Source: Methanobacteriota archaeon
GTDB taxonomy: Archaea > Thermoplasmatota > DTKX01 > GCA-020343715
Assembly (NCBI GenBank): GCA_030594725.1
Contig: JAUVEQ010000052.1
Span: forward strand, 1-11,252
Direction of reading: 5' to 3'
DNA length: 11,252 bases
Numbering within the stretch: the first letter of the stretch is position 1; each line of letters begins with the position of its first letter. Of this stretch, positions 1-6,503 are shown piece by piece. The translations under genes were made by a program, and so were the position numbers. The notes under the pieces were generated by a model. The model was not told the origin of the DNA. It worked only from the letters and a program-made list of their open reading frames with translations, and ran no database searches.

Positions 1-392
1 ACTGCGCTCATTGCCATGAGGGATATGGCTGTCTCGTAGTTCTGGAAGGCGTCGGCCATGGACCCCTCCGCGGGGTGGTAGAAGTTCCGCATGAAGCCCA
101 GCGCGTTCTGCACCGTCCTGTTGGTGTGGTCGTAACCCGCGTTGGCGAAGCAGAGGACGACGAAACCGGTGATGCCGACCGAGTTCCTCCATCCACCGTC
201 GACGTTCTGGTACTTGGCGTACCAGTCCAGTCCCCGCAACATGGCGTCCTGGACCTGGTTCCGGTCCACCACGGGGACCGACGGAGGTATGGTCTCATCG
301 GCAAGGACGCCCGGGAGCACCGTCGCCAGGGGTGCGACTATCATGATGATGGCGAACGTCGCGGCGATGCACCTTGCTCCGGTTCCCTTCAT
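1..392 (-). CDS. Secreted protein with prenyltransferase/squalene-cyclase-type repeats (partial, C-terminus off the window)
   Basis: The frame opens with ATG at 392 and stays open to the left edge, giving 130 residues. Residues 1-31 look like a signal peptide: a short basic start (MKGTGAR), a hydrophobic core, and a likely cleavage near VLADE. Residues 50-86 contain GLDWYAKYQNVDGGW followed by TGFVVLCFANAGY, which matches the alpha-alpha toroid repeat of the prenyltransferase/squalene oxidase superfamily; QNVDGGW resembles the QW motif of terpene cyclases. A further helix pair begins near QNYETAISLMAMSA. Exported archaeal proteins with this fold are common and mostly uncharacterised, so a cyclase reaction should not be assumed. 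The start is supported by AGGTG five bases before the ATG. It lies 8 bases after the propeller/PKD gene, suggesting joint expression and a cell-surface role. The fold and secretion are reasonably sure, the function unknown. Confidence 0.75.
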   Translation of the reverse strand, partial: MKGTGARCIAATFAIIMIVAPLATVLPGVLADETIPPSVPVVDRNQVQDAMLRGLDWYAKYQNVDGGWRNSVGITGFVVLCFANAGYDHTNRTVQNALGFMRNFYHPAEGSMADAFQNYETAISLMAMSA

Positions 393-397
393 GCGAA

Positions 398-402
398 CAC
401 CT
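398..402 (-). promoter_or_regulatory. Shine-Dalgarno site overlapping the upstream stop codon
   Basis: AGGTG is read from 402 to 398 and is followed by five bases before the ATG at 392. Its first two bases are the last two of the TAG stop (403-401) of the propeller/PKD gene. This fixes the start of the secreted repeat protein and suggests translational coupling. Confidence 0.6.
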
Positions 403-2899
403 ACAACTCACGCTCCTCTCTTGATATCGATCGATCCCTTTTATATCCAGATTGGTATAAATCCTTAACGTCGGAAGGCCTGGCCAGGGTCCTTGAGATG
501 AGGATGGCCCCGAGGAGGGCCAGGAAGACCAATGACAGCTGGAAACCGGGCACCAGACCCTGGCCGTCCTCCACATCCACATCGAAGTGGACCACCCGCT
601 GTCCCCCGTCGTCGTCGCGGACGATGCAGGTGATGTTGTAGGTCCCGGCCTCCTGAAACTCGAAGGTGACCATTCTTCCCCTCGCCTCGAAGGTGATGCC
701 GTTGGTGGCGTCGAAGTCCCATCCTATCTCCGCCACCTGGCCATCGGGGTCGCTGGCGGTCACGGAGAAGGTCACATTATCCCCGACCCCGGCCTTCTTG
801 GGGACATCGATTTCCACGATCTCCGGGGCCAGGTTGACCACCTCGACGGTGGTCCTGTTGATGTCGAACTGCCCCCGGGCGTCGGTGACGGTCAGCGTCA
901 CCATGTAAAGGCCGGGCTCGGTGTACCCATGTGACACCACCATGGTGTTGGCGGTGCTCCCGTCGCCCAGGTCCCATGTCACGTTCTCGATCCCGTTGTC
1001 GTCCGTGGAACCCTCGGCGGACAGGATGACAGGGCTGAGTCGATCGGCCTTGATGTTGCCCGCGGGGTCGATGATCGCGCGGGGCGGGTCGTCCCGCTCC
1101 CGGACGGTAACCAGGCAGGTATCCGTGTCCTCGATCGTGCCATCCGAGACCCGGAGGCTCACCTGGAACTCCCCGGCCACCAGGAAGATGTGTTCGATGT
1201 ACAGCCCATGCCCCGCGGGAGAACCATCATCGAAGTCCCACTCGTACGACAGGACCCCTGCGCCCATGTACACGGTGCCAGTGGCATCCAGGTACGTGGT
1301 CGAGTCCACGACGGACCCGATGTCGGGCCCCGCATCCGCCTGCAGTGTGCCGGGCGGGTACGCCCTCACGGTCCTCATGGCCTCGTTGTTGTGCTCCACC
1401 GTCTCCGCGATCGCATTGTTGGGGTCCACGGTCACCGCGATGAAGTGCTCCCCCTCCTCCATGGTCACGTGACCCGTGTAGAGAAAGGTCTCGCCAGGTC
1501 CGATGGCGGGCATGTCCACATCGCCCGCGAGCCCGAAGTCGAACTGCACCAACATCTTGAACCTGGGGGATGCCATGTCACCGTGATTGTGGACAAGTAC
1601 CTGTATCTCGACCCGCTCGTCGGCCGTGACGGTGGGTGGGTCGAAGGCTATGTCCTTGGAATACACGGCCAGGTCCACGCCCTCGATGGGCAGGTTGGCC
1701 ACCTTGAGGTAGACCTCCGCGTTCCCGGAACGCTTGTCGGACCACACCACTCGAGGTTCGCCTCGCTGGGACAGCCCTATGACGGGCTCCTTGGAGTCGG
1801 CGATGGAGCTGGTGAGCTGGTAGGGGTCGCCCATCCTCTCGCCCCCGGGTGCCAACGTCACGTAGACCAGGTCGTTCCTCCGGAGCTCGCCCTGGGACCA
1901 GACCACGTGGAGGCGGTCGTTGCCGTCCACCGCCAGGGTCACATCGCGTGCGGGTTCGCCATCTAGGCTGTCCACCTCGATGGGGTCGGTGATGGTCCTG
2001 CCGCTGCTGTCGAGCTGGGCATACGTCACCCGCTCCCTGGGGCCCACGCCCTCGGGCCACACCAGGTGGACGTTGTCCGAGAGGTCCAGGGCCAGGTCGG
2101 GGTAGCCGATGTTCCCCTGGGAGGTGGCAACGAGCCGGTCACGGACAAGCACCTCGCCCGTGTTGGAAATCTTGGTGTAGTGGACCTCGGTGTTCCACTG
2201 GATCTGGCCCGGAGGGGAGATGGCGTTCCAGGCTATGTGAAGGTCGCCACGGGAGTCCATGGCGATCGCGCTCTCCTCCTCCGTGAGGGACTGCACCAGG
2301 GCCAGGTCGTCCACGACCTTGACGCCCTCTTGGTCAAGTTGCATGTAGTAGAGCCAGGTGGTGCTGTCCCTGGCGTCGAACCAGACCAGGTGCAGGTGGT
2401 CCCGGTTGTCCAGCCACAACGAGACCTCTGCGGAGTCGCCCTCCGCGTCGGTCAGCTTCATGGGCCCGAGCTCGATGGTGCCGTCGGGAGAGGCCTTCGC
2501 GTACCACAGCTCCTGGTCCTCCAAGGCCGTCCAGACGAAGTGGAGGTCGCCACTGCTGTCCACGGCGACCGTTGGGTCCATGGAAGCTGCCAGGTCCTCG
2601 CCCAGCTGCTGTCGCTCGCCCACGATGGCCCCGTTCTCGTCCAGCACCGCGAAGAACACGCTGTACCGACCGAGCAGCCGCTCCCTCCAGGCCACCACCA
2701 TCCCCCCCTCGGGGGATATGGCCACTGTCGGGTCGTCACTGATCTCGGTGGACTCGCTGAGTCGCAGGTCGGCTCCCCAGATGAGCTCTGGACCGCCGTT
2801 CTCGGCGGACCCGGGAAGGGGCATCGTCGAGACCATCATGAGCAGCACCAGCAGTGCCACCATTGGAATGGTCGTCCGACGGTCATACCCCGGGCTCAT
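401..2899 (-). CDS. Membrane-anchored surface protein: seven propeller-type repeats, CARDB, three PKD domains
   Basis: Starting at ATG 2899 the product has 832 residues. Residues 1-32 form a signal peptide (hydrophobic core MVALLVLLMMVS, ending near GSA). Residues about 37-403 hold seven repeats of 50-60 residues with the pattern D-P-T-V-A-x-D-x-x-G-D-L-H-x-V-W, followed by a strand such as ELWYAKA; this suggests a seven-bladed beta-propeller. Residues about 407-513 resemble a CARDB domain (HNHGD, HNNEA). Three PKD-like domains follow at about 519-600, 604-689 and 690-778, with WDFDDGS, WDLGDGS and WDFDATN as core motifs. A membrane helix at about 784-803 precedes a charged cytoplasmic tail. 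It is likely held at the cell surface for adhesion, sugar binding or protein contacts; no catalytic residues are recognised. An in-frame ATG at 2953 is open, but 2899 gives a proper signal peptide and sits about 27 bases after a TATA box, as expected for a leaderless mRNA. Confidence 0.85.
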   Translation of the reverse strand: MSPGYDRRTTIPMVALLVLLMMVSTMPLPGSAENGGPELIWGADLRLSESTEISDDPTVAISPEGGMVVAWRERLLGRYSVFFAVLDENGAIVGERQQLGEDLAASMDPTVAVDSSGDLHFVWTALEDQELWYAKASPDGTIELGPMKLTDAEGDSAEVSLWLDNRDHLHLVWFDARDSTTWLYYMQLDQEGVKVVDDLALVQSLTEEESAIAMDSRGDLHIAWNAISPPGQIQWNTEVHYTKISNTGEVLVRDRLVATSQGNIGYPDLALDLSDNVHLVWPEGVGPRERVTYAQLDSSGRTITDPIEVDSLDGEPARDVTLAVDGNDRLHVVWSQGELRRNDLVYVTLAPGGERMGDPYQLTSSIADSKEPVIGLSQRGEPRVVWSDKRSGNAEVYLKVANLPIEGVDLAVYSKDIAFDPPTVTADERVEIQVLVHNHGDMASPRFKMLVQFDFGLAGDVDMPAIGPGETFLYTGHVTMEEGEHFIAVTVDPNNAIAETVEHNNEAMRTVRAYPPGTLQADAGPDIGSVVDSTTYLDATGTVYMGAGVLSYEWDFDDGSPAGHGLYIEHIFLVAGEFQVSLRVSDGTIEDTDTCLVTVRERDDPPRAIIDPAGNIKADRLSPVILSAEGSTDDNGIENVTWDLGDGSTANTMVVSHGYTEPGLYMVTLTVTDARGQFDINRTTVEVVNLAPEIVEIDVPKKAGVGDNVTFSVTASDPDGQVAEIGWDFDATNGITFEARGRMVTFEFQEAGTYNITCIVRDDDGGQRVVHFDVDVEDGQGLVPGFQLSLVFLALLGAILISRTLARPSDVKDLYQSGYKRDRSISREEREL
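437..448 (-). promoter_or_regulatory. TATA-box promoter for the secreted repeat protein, inside the upstream coding region
   Basis: On the minus strand this reads GGATATAAAAGG, a good archaeal TATA box centred about 50 bases before the ATG at 392, which would leave a leader of roughly 25 bases. A second TATA-like element, TTTATA, lies at 461-456. Both fall in the last codons of the propeller/PKD gene, where the otherwise GC-rich coding sequence turns AT-rich. Its position is seen in the sequence; promoter activity is inferred. Confidence 0.5.
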
Positions 2900-2920
2900 C
2901 GGGTTTGGAACCGGCTGGGT

Positions 2921-2932
2921 GTCTATAAAGGC
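2921..2932 (-). promoter_or_regulatory. TATA-box promoter of the propeller/PKD surface-protein gene
   Basis: The minus strand reads GCCTTTATAGAC, with TTTATA at 2929-2924. Its centre lies about 27 bases before the ATG at 2899, so transcription should begin at or next to the start codon (leaderless). The box lies inside the open frame that would begin at 2953, which argues against that longer start. It also separates this gene from purH, which ends at 2960. Confidence 0.6.
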
Positions 2933-2959
2933 TTTGCCGATGAGGGTCCGCAAGTGTCC

Positions 2960-4531
2960 TCAGTGGTTGAAGTGCCGGATGCCGGAGAACACCAGGGCCA
3001 TGCCGAACTCGTTCGCGGCGCCGATGACCTCCTCGTCACGGATGGACCCTCCCGGTTCGATGACGGCGGCCACCTTGGCCTCCGCCGCTGCGTCGATGCC
3101 GTCGCGGAAGGGGAAGAAGGCGTCCGATGCCATGCAGCTGCCCTCTATGGGCTTGCCCGCCTCCCGGGCCTTCATCACGCCGATCATCGCCGAGTCGACC
3201 CGGGACATCTGGCCAGCGCCGATGCCGATGGTCTCCACCGAGTTGGCGTAGCATATGCAGTTGGACTTGACGTGCTTGCACACCTTCATGGCGAACTTGA
3301 GGCCGGCCAGCTGCTCCTCGGTGGGCTCCACTTTCGACACGGTCCGGAGGTCGGGACCGAAGACCTTGAGGTTGCGTTCCTGGATCAGCATCCCGCCCAC
3401 CACCTGCTTCATGGTGTAGAGCTGGTCATGCTCGCCCGTGGGTTCCTCGATCTCCAGCACCCGCAGGTTCTTCTTTCCCTTGAAGATCTCCAGGGCCTCC
3501 TCGGAGTAGCCCGGGGCGATGCTGATCTCGTTGAAGGTGGCGCATATCATCTCCGCCGTCTCGGCATCACAGGGCCGGTTCATCGAGATGACGCCGCCGA
3601 AGGCGGACTTTGGGTCCGTCGAGTGGGCCCGCTTGTAGGCCTGGCCCATGGTGTCGCCGATACCCACACCGCAGGGGTTGTTGTGCTTCATGACGACGGC
3701 CGCCAGGTCCTGAAACTCCATCACCAGCTTGAGGGCGGAGTCCGAGTCGAGGATGTTGTTGAAGGACAGCTCCTTGCCCTGGTGCTGCTTCGCATTGGCC
3801 AGACAGGACTCTACCACGCCGAACTCGGTGTAGAAGGCCGCGTTCTGGTGGGGGTTCTCGCCGTACCTTAGCGACTGCTTCCTCTGGAGCCGGATGGTCA
3901 TGTAGGGAGGGAAGAGCTCATCGGTGCCATCGATGTTCCGCTCCAGGTAGTTGGCGATGGCGGCGTCGTAGGCCGCGGTCTGGATGAAGGCCTTCTTGGC
4001 CAGGTCCCTGCGGGTCTCGTGGGATATGGCGCCTTCGTTGCGCCGCAGCTCGTCGATGAAGGCGGGGTAGTCCGCAGGGTCGCACAGCACGCTGGCCGAA
4101 CCATGGTTCTTGGCCGCGGCCCGGACGAAGGTGGGGCCACCGATGTCGATCTGCTCGACGCACTGGTCGAAGGGCGACCCCTTTGCGACGGTCGATCCGA
4201 AGGGGTACAGGTTGATGGCCACCAGGCCGATGTTCCCCAGGCCCAGTTCGTTCATCTGGGCAACGTGGGAGTCCAGGTCCCTGCGGGCCAGTATGCCCGC
4301 AGCGATCTTGGGATGCAGCGTCTTCACGCGGCCGTCCAGCACCTCGGGGAACCCGGTGTACTCGGACACCTCGGTCACCTCGATGCCGGCCTCGCCCAGG
4401 GCCCTGGCCGTGCCACCCGTGGAGAGGATCTCCACATCGTACTCCTTGAGGGCGCGACCGAGGTCGACGATCCCCGTCTTGTCAGATACGCTGATCAGGG
4501 CCTTCCCGATATCCAAAAGGTCTGTTCCCAT
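2960..4531 (-). CDS. purH: Bifunctional AICAR formyltransferase / IMP cyclohydrolase PurH
   Basis: The 523-residue product catalyses the last two steps of IMP synthesis in the cytoplasm: formylation of AICAR to FAICAR with 10-formyl-tetrahydrofolate, then ring closure to IMP. Residues 1-200 are the MGS-like cyclohydrolase domain, with LISVSDKTG (12-20), STGGTARAL (37-45) and GRVKTLHPKI (67-76). Residues about 205-523 are the transformylase domain, with KQSLRYGENPHQ (218-229), the catalytic Lys-His pair in MKHNNPCGVG (K282, H283), SAFGG (309-313), SDAFFPFRDGID (469-480) and a typical C-terminus SGIRHFNH. The length is normal for a full PurH and no key motif is missing. The open frame runs on upstream without a stop, but ATG 4531 is right: it has a GGTGA ribosome site five bases before it and begins where family members begin. 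It follows purP by 17 bases, so the two are probably one operon. The coexistence with PurP is notable. Confidence 0.95.
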   Translation of the reverse strand: MGTDLLDIGKALISVSDKTGIVDLGRALKEYDVEILSTGGTARALGEAGIEVTEVSEYTGFPEVLDGRVKTLHPKIAAGILARRDLDSHVAQMNELGLGNIGLVAINLYPFGSTVAKGSPFDQCVEQIDIGGPTFVRAAAKNHGSASVLCDPADYPAFIDELRRNEGAISHETRRDLAKKAFIQTAAYDAAIANYLERNIDGTDELFPPYMTIRLQRKQSLRYGENPHQNAAFYTEFGVVESCLANAKQHQGKELSFNNILDSDSALKLVMEFQDLAAVVMKHNNPCGVGIGDTMGQAYKRAHSTDPKSAFGGVISMNRPCDAETAEMICATFNEISIAPGYSEEALEIFKGKKNLRVLEIEEPTGEHDQLYTMKQVVGGMLIQERNLKVFGPDLRTVSKVEPTEEQLAGLKFAMKVCKHVKSNCICYANSVETIGIGAGQMSRVDSAMIGVMKAREAGKPIEGSCMASDAFFPFRDGIDAAAEAKVAAVIEPGGSIRDEEVIGAANEFGMALVFSGIRHFNH

Positions 4532-4536
4532 CCGAT

Positions 4537-4545
4537 TCACCACCT
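4537..4545 (-). promoter_or_regulatory. Shine-Dalgarno site of purH
   Basis: AGGTGGTGA is read from 4545 to 4537, with five bases to the ATG at 4531. It is the only extended Shine-Dalgarno match near this start, lies in the 17-base gap after the purP stop, and decides the purH start within a frame that remains open far upstream. Confidence 0.7.
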
Positions 4546-4548
4546 GGT

Positions 4549-5691
4549 CTAGAAAACCACCTTGTGCAGTTCGCCCTTCTTGCGGGCGACGTTGATGTCC
4601 CTCGAGATGCGGCGACCCGTGGACATGGGTTCGCCGAACATGAACTCGGTGTACTGTGATCCCAATGGATAGAGGTTGGAGCCCGCGACGATGCGGGCGG
4701 AGATCTCGAAGACGAAGAACTCCAGGTCGTCGGTGAGCACCGTCTCGATGCAGAAGGCCCCCACGATGCCAGGATAGAACAGGTCCAGGGAGACGTTCAC
4801 GATGTTCCGGCTCATCTCGAAGACCCGGGGAAGCATGGACTCGCGCAGCACCATGGGCAGGTTGCCCGTGACCACGAAGGTGCGCTCGATGTCCGCCTTC
4901 GCCAGCTCGGGCCTGGAGAAGCCGAACCGGTACAGCTCGTCTATGTTGGACTCCACGCGCCTGTCGATGCTCAGCAGCTCCACCCTGCCCTCGCCGGCCT
5001 TGTAGCCGTCCGGGTGGATGGGTGAGTAGAACATCTGGAAGTAGTACCGAGTGCCGATTATGAACTCCTGGACGGTGAAGTCGTCGTCCTCGAGGCCCGG
5101 GGTCTGCTCGACCACATGACGGAACTCCTCCTCGCTGGCCACTATGCGGAAGCCCTTGCCGCCCTTGGCGCCAGGGAGCTTGACGAAGCAGGGTTCGCGG
5201 ATGTCCGAGGGTGACCGGAACAGCCTTGGCATCCTGATGTCCGCCTTCTCGAGCCACTCCCGCTCCTTGGTCCGGTCTGATTCCCAGGCCAGGACCTTGG
5301 GGTTGCCGCACATGGGCACCTTCAGGCGGGTCGCCACCGCCTCGGCGCCCACGTACTCCACCATGGAACCGTGGGGGACCAGGACGACGTTGCGGTCGAT
5401 GAGCTCCTGCTGAAAGGAGGGTTCGAGGATCTGCTCGAAATCGTCGACCTCCATGAACTCATCGGGACGTCCCAACGGGAAGGAGGCATACATCTCCCTC
5501 CGGTCGGCCTTGGTGATGCCAATGGTCTTGAACCCCTCTTGCCGGGCGCCATGGAAGATCTGCAGCGCTGAATGCGAGCATATCGTGGCAATAGTGAGGT
5601 CCTCCAGGTCATAGCCTGCGAGGTTCGGATTCGGGCTTTGTTCCGGCACCACATGGGGGGAACGGCGACACCATATTTCAGGGTTTCTCAT
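4549..5691 (-). CDS. purP: Formate-dependent FAICAR synthetase PurP (ATP-grasp)
   Basis: The 380-residue product belongs to the archaeal PurP family, ATP-grasp ligases that make FAICAR from AICAR, formate and ATP without folate. Family landmarks in order are LTIATICSHSALQIFHGA (32-49), VLVPHGSMVEYVG (103-115), VPMCGNPKVLAWES (125-138), the nucleotide-binding FVKLPGAKGGKGF (169-181), RRVESNIDELYR (244-255), VVTGNLPMVLRESMLPRVFEM (about 273-293), GAFCIETV (311-318), FEISARIVAGSN (328-339) and GEPMSTGRRISRDI (353-366). ATG 5691 adds some 14 residues compared with the Methanocaldococcus enzyme as I recall it; GTG codons at 5652 and 5649 would give the usual length, so the start is uncertain. No Shine-Dalgarno site is seen at 5691. 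PurP paralogue groups of less certain function exist, and I cannot place this copy among them by eye. Adjacency to purH supports a purine role. Confidence 0.88.
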   Translation of the reverse strand: MRNPEIWCRRSPHVVPEQSPNPNLAGYDLEDLTIATICSHSALQIFHGARQEGFKTIGITKADRREMYASFPLGRPDEFMEVDDFEQILEPSFQQELIDRNVVLVPHGSMVEYVGAEAVATRLKVPMCGNPKVLAWESDRTKEREWLEKADIRMPRLFRSPSDIREPCFVKLPGAKGGKGFRIVASEEEFRHVVEQTPGLEDDDFTVQEFIIGTRYYFQMFYSPIHPDGYKAGEGRVELLSIDRRVESNIDELYRFGFSRPELAKADIERTFVVTGNLPMVLRESMLPRVFEMSRNIVNVSLDLFYPGIVGAFCIETVLTDDLEFFVFEISARIVAGSNLYPLGSQYTEFMFGEPMSTGRRISRDINVARKKGELHKVVF

Positions 5692-5701
5692 CGTTGATAG
5701 G

Positions 5702-5760
5702 GTAAGTCCTTTTATGGGTCTTAGTAATATTTATTACCTAGTAAGTCCAACTACGGGTGT
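5702..5760. promoter_or_regulatory. Divergent promoter between purP and the MBL-fold gene
   Basis: This AT-rich island separates two divergent genes. On the plus strand ATATTTATTA (5727-5736) is centred about 30 bases before the ATG at 5762, fitting a leaderless start for the hydrolase. On the minus strand there are two candidates: CATAAAAGG (5716-5708), about 22 bases before the purP ATG at 5691, and AATAAATA (5734-5727), about 40 bases before it. The shared core is a perfect inverted repeat, so one site could bind TBP in either direction. Inferred from spacing and composition. Confidence 0.55.
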
Positions 5761-5762
5761 CA
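5702..5762. repeat. Inverted repeat flanked by an imperfect direct repeat
   Basis: GTAATA (5724-5729) and TATTAC (5732-5737) form a perfect inverted repeat with a 2-base centre. It is flanked by GTAAGTCC at 5702-5709 and again at 5741-5748, exactly 39 bases apart; extended to 22 bases the two copies agree at 16 positions. A regulator of one or both divergent genes could bind here, or the inverted repeat may be only a symmetric TATA element. Confidence 0.55.
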
Positions 5763-6454
5763 TGCCCTACGAGGGGGTCGTCGAGGGAATCTACCTGGTC
5801 GGTGGAGCCGGACTGTCTGGTCCCGGTGATTGCTGTGTGTATCTAGTCGATGCGGGCAAAGGAAGCTCGGTCCTGATCGATGCGGGCCTCAGCACGGCCC
5901 CTGGACCCCTGTTCCAGAACATCGAGGAGACCGGCCACCGGGTGGAGGACATCGTCGCCCTCGTCCTCACACACAGTCACATCGACCACATCGGCGGGGC
6001 ATCGGCGATAGTGGAGAGGACGGGCTGCGAGGTGGTGGCCCACGAGGCGGACGCCGACGCCATCTCCGATGGCATCGCGACCCGGACCGCTGCCGATGCC
6101 TACGGCGTACCCTCCCCCCATATCGAGGTGACCCGGACCATCAGGGACGACGGAGGGACCCTGAACTACGGCTCTGCCCACATCATGGCCATCCACACAC
6201 CGGGCCACACCCCGGGGGACATCACCCTCCAGATGAACGTGGAGGACAAGGTGCTCCTCTTCGCCAACGACGTGCACGGCCCGTTCAGCCGGGCATGGGG
6301 CTCGGACCTGGACGCATGGAGACGATCGATGAACCGCCTCATCGCCATCGCCCCGGACATCCTGCTCGAGGGCCATTACGGCGTGATACAGCCCAAGGGT
6401 CCCGCCATCGAGTTCATCCGGGAGATGCTGGAGCAGGACATGCGGATGATGTGA
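5762..6454 (+). CDS. Metallo-beta-lactamase-fold hydrolase
   Basis: From ATG 5762 the product has 230 residues and a complete zinc-site set for the MBL-fold superfamily: HSHIDH (H71, H73, D75, H76), H149 in HTPGHTPGD, D170 in FANDVHG, and H205 in LLEGHYG. This suits a two-metal cytoplasmic hydrolase of the glyoxalase II-like branch; the substrate cannot be told (thioesters, lactones and phosphodiesters all occur in the superfamily). There is no signal peptide. An in-frame ATG at 5714 would add 16 residues encoded by the palindromic promoter island; 5762 is preferred because a TATA element lies about 30 bases before it and the family-like N-terminus (EGIYLVGG...) begins there. It is transcribed away from purP. 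Nothing ties it functionally to its neighbours. Confidence 0.88.
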   Translation: MPYEGVVEGIYLVGGAGLSGPGDCCVYLVDAGKGSSVLIDAGLSTAPGPLFQNIEETGHRVEDIVALVLTHSHIDHIGGASAIVERTGCEVVAHEADADAISDGIATRTAADAYGVPSPHIEVTRTIRDDGGTLNYGSAHIMAIHTPGHTPGDITLQMNVEDKVLLFANDVHGPFSRAWGSDLDAWRRSMNRLIAIAPDILLEGHYGVIQPKGPAIEFIREMLEQDMRMM

Positions 6455-6469
6455 AGGGGCGGGCCGATA

Positions 6470-6479
6470 GCTAATTAAG
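6470..6479 (+). promoter_or_regulatory. TATA-like promoter of the small membrane-protein gene
   Basis: GCTAATTAAG is the only AT-rich element in the gap after the hydrolase stop. Its centre is about 29 bases before the ATG at 6504 but only about 17 before the upstream ATG at 6492, so it favours 6504 as a leaderless start. Confidence 0.5.
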
Positions 6480-6503
6480 ACCCTCAGGTCAATGCCAACG
6501 CTG

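Noticed and set aside
2066..3871. Long plus-strand open frame (601 codons) opposite the surface-protein gene and purH
   Set aside because: It crosses two well-identified genes on the other strand, has no recognisable domain, and its composition (rich in Val, Gly, His, Leu) is that of an antisense shadow in GC-rich DNA.
4532..5311. Upstream extension of the purH frame (260 further codons)
   Set aside because: It overlaps purP in another frame, has no homology, and PurH has a clear ribosome site and a family-typical start at 4531; the lack of stops reflects high GC.
5714..5761. Longer N-terminus of the MBL-fold hydrolase from ATG 5714
   Set aside because: The extra codons are made of the palindromic AT-rich promoter island and lack homology to the family; the TATA spacing fits ATG 5762.
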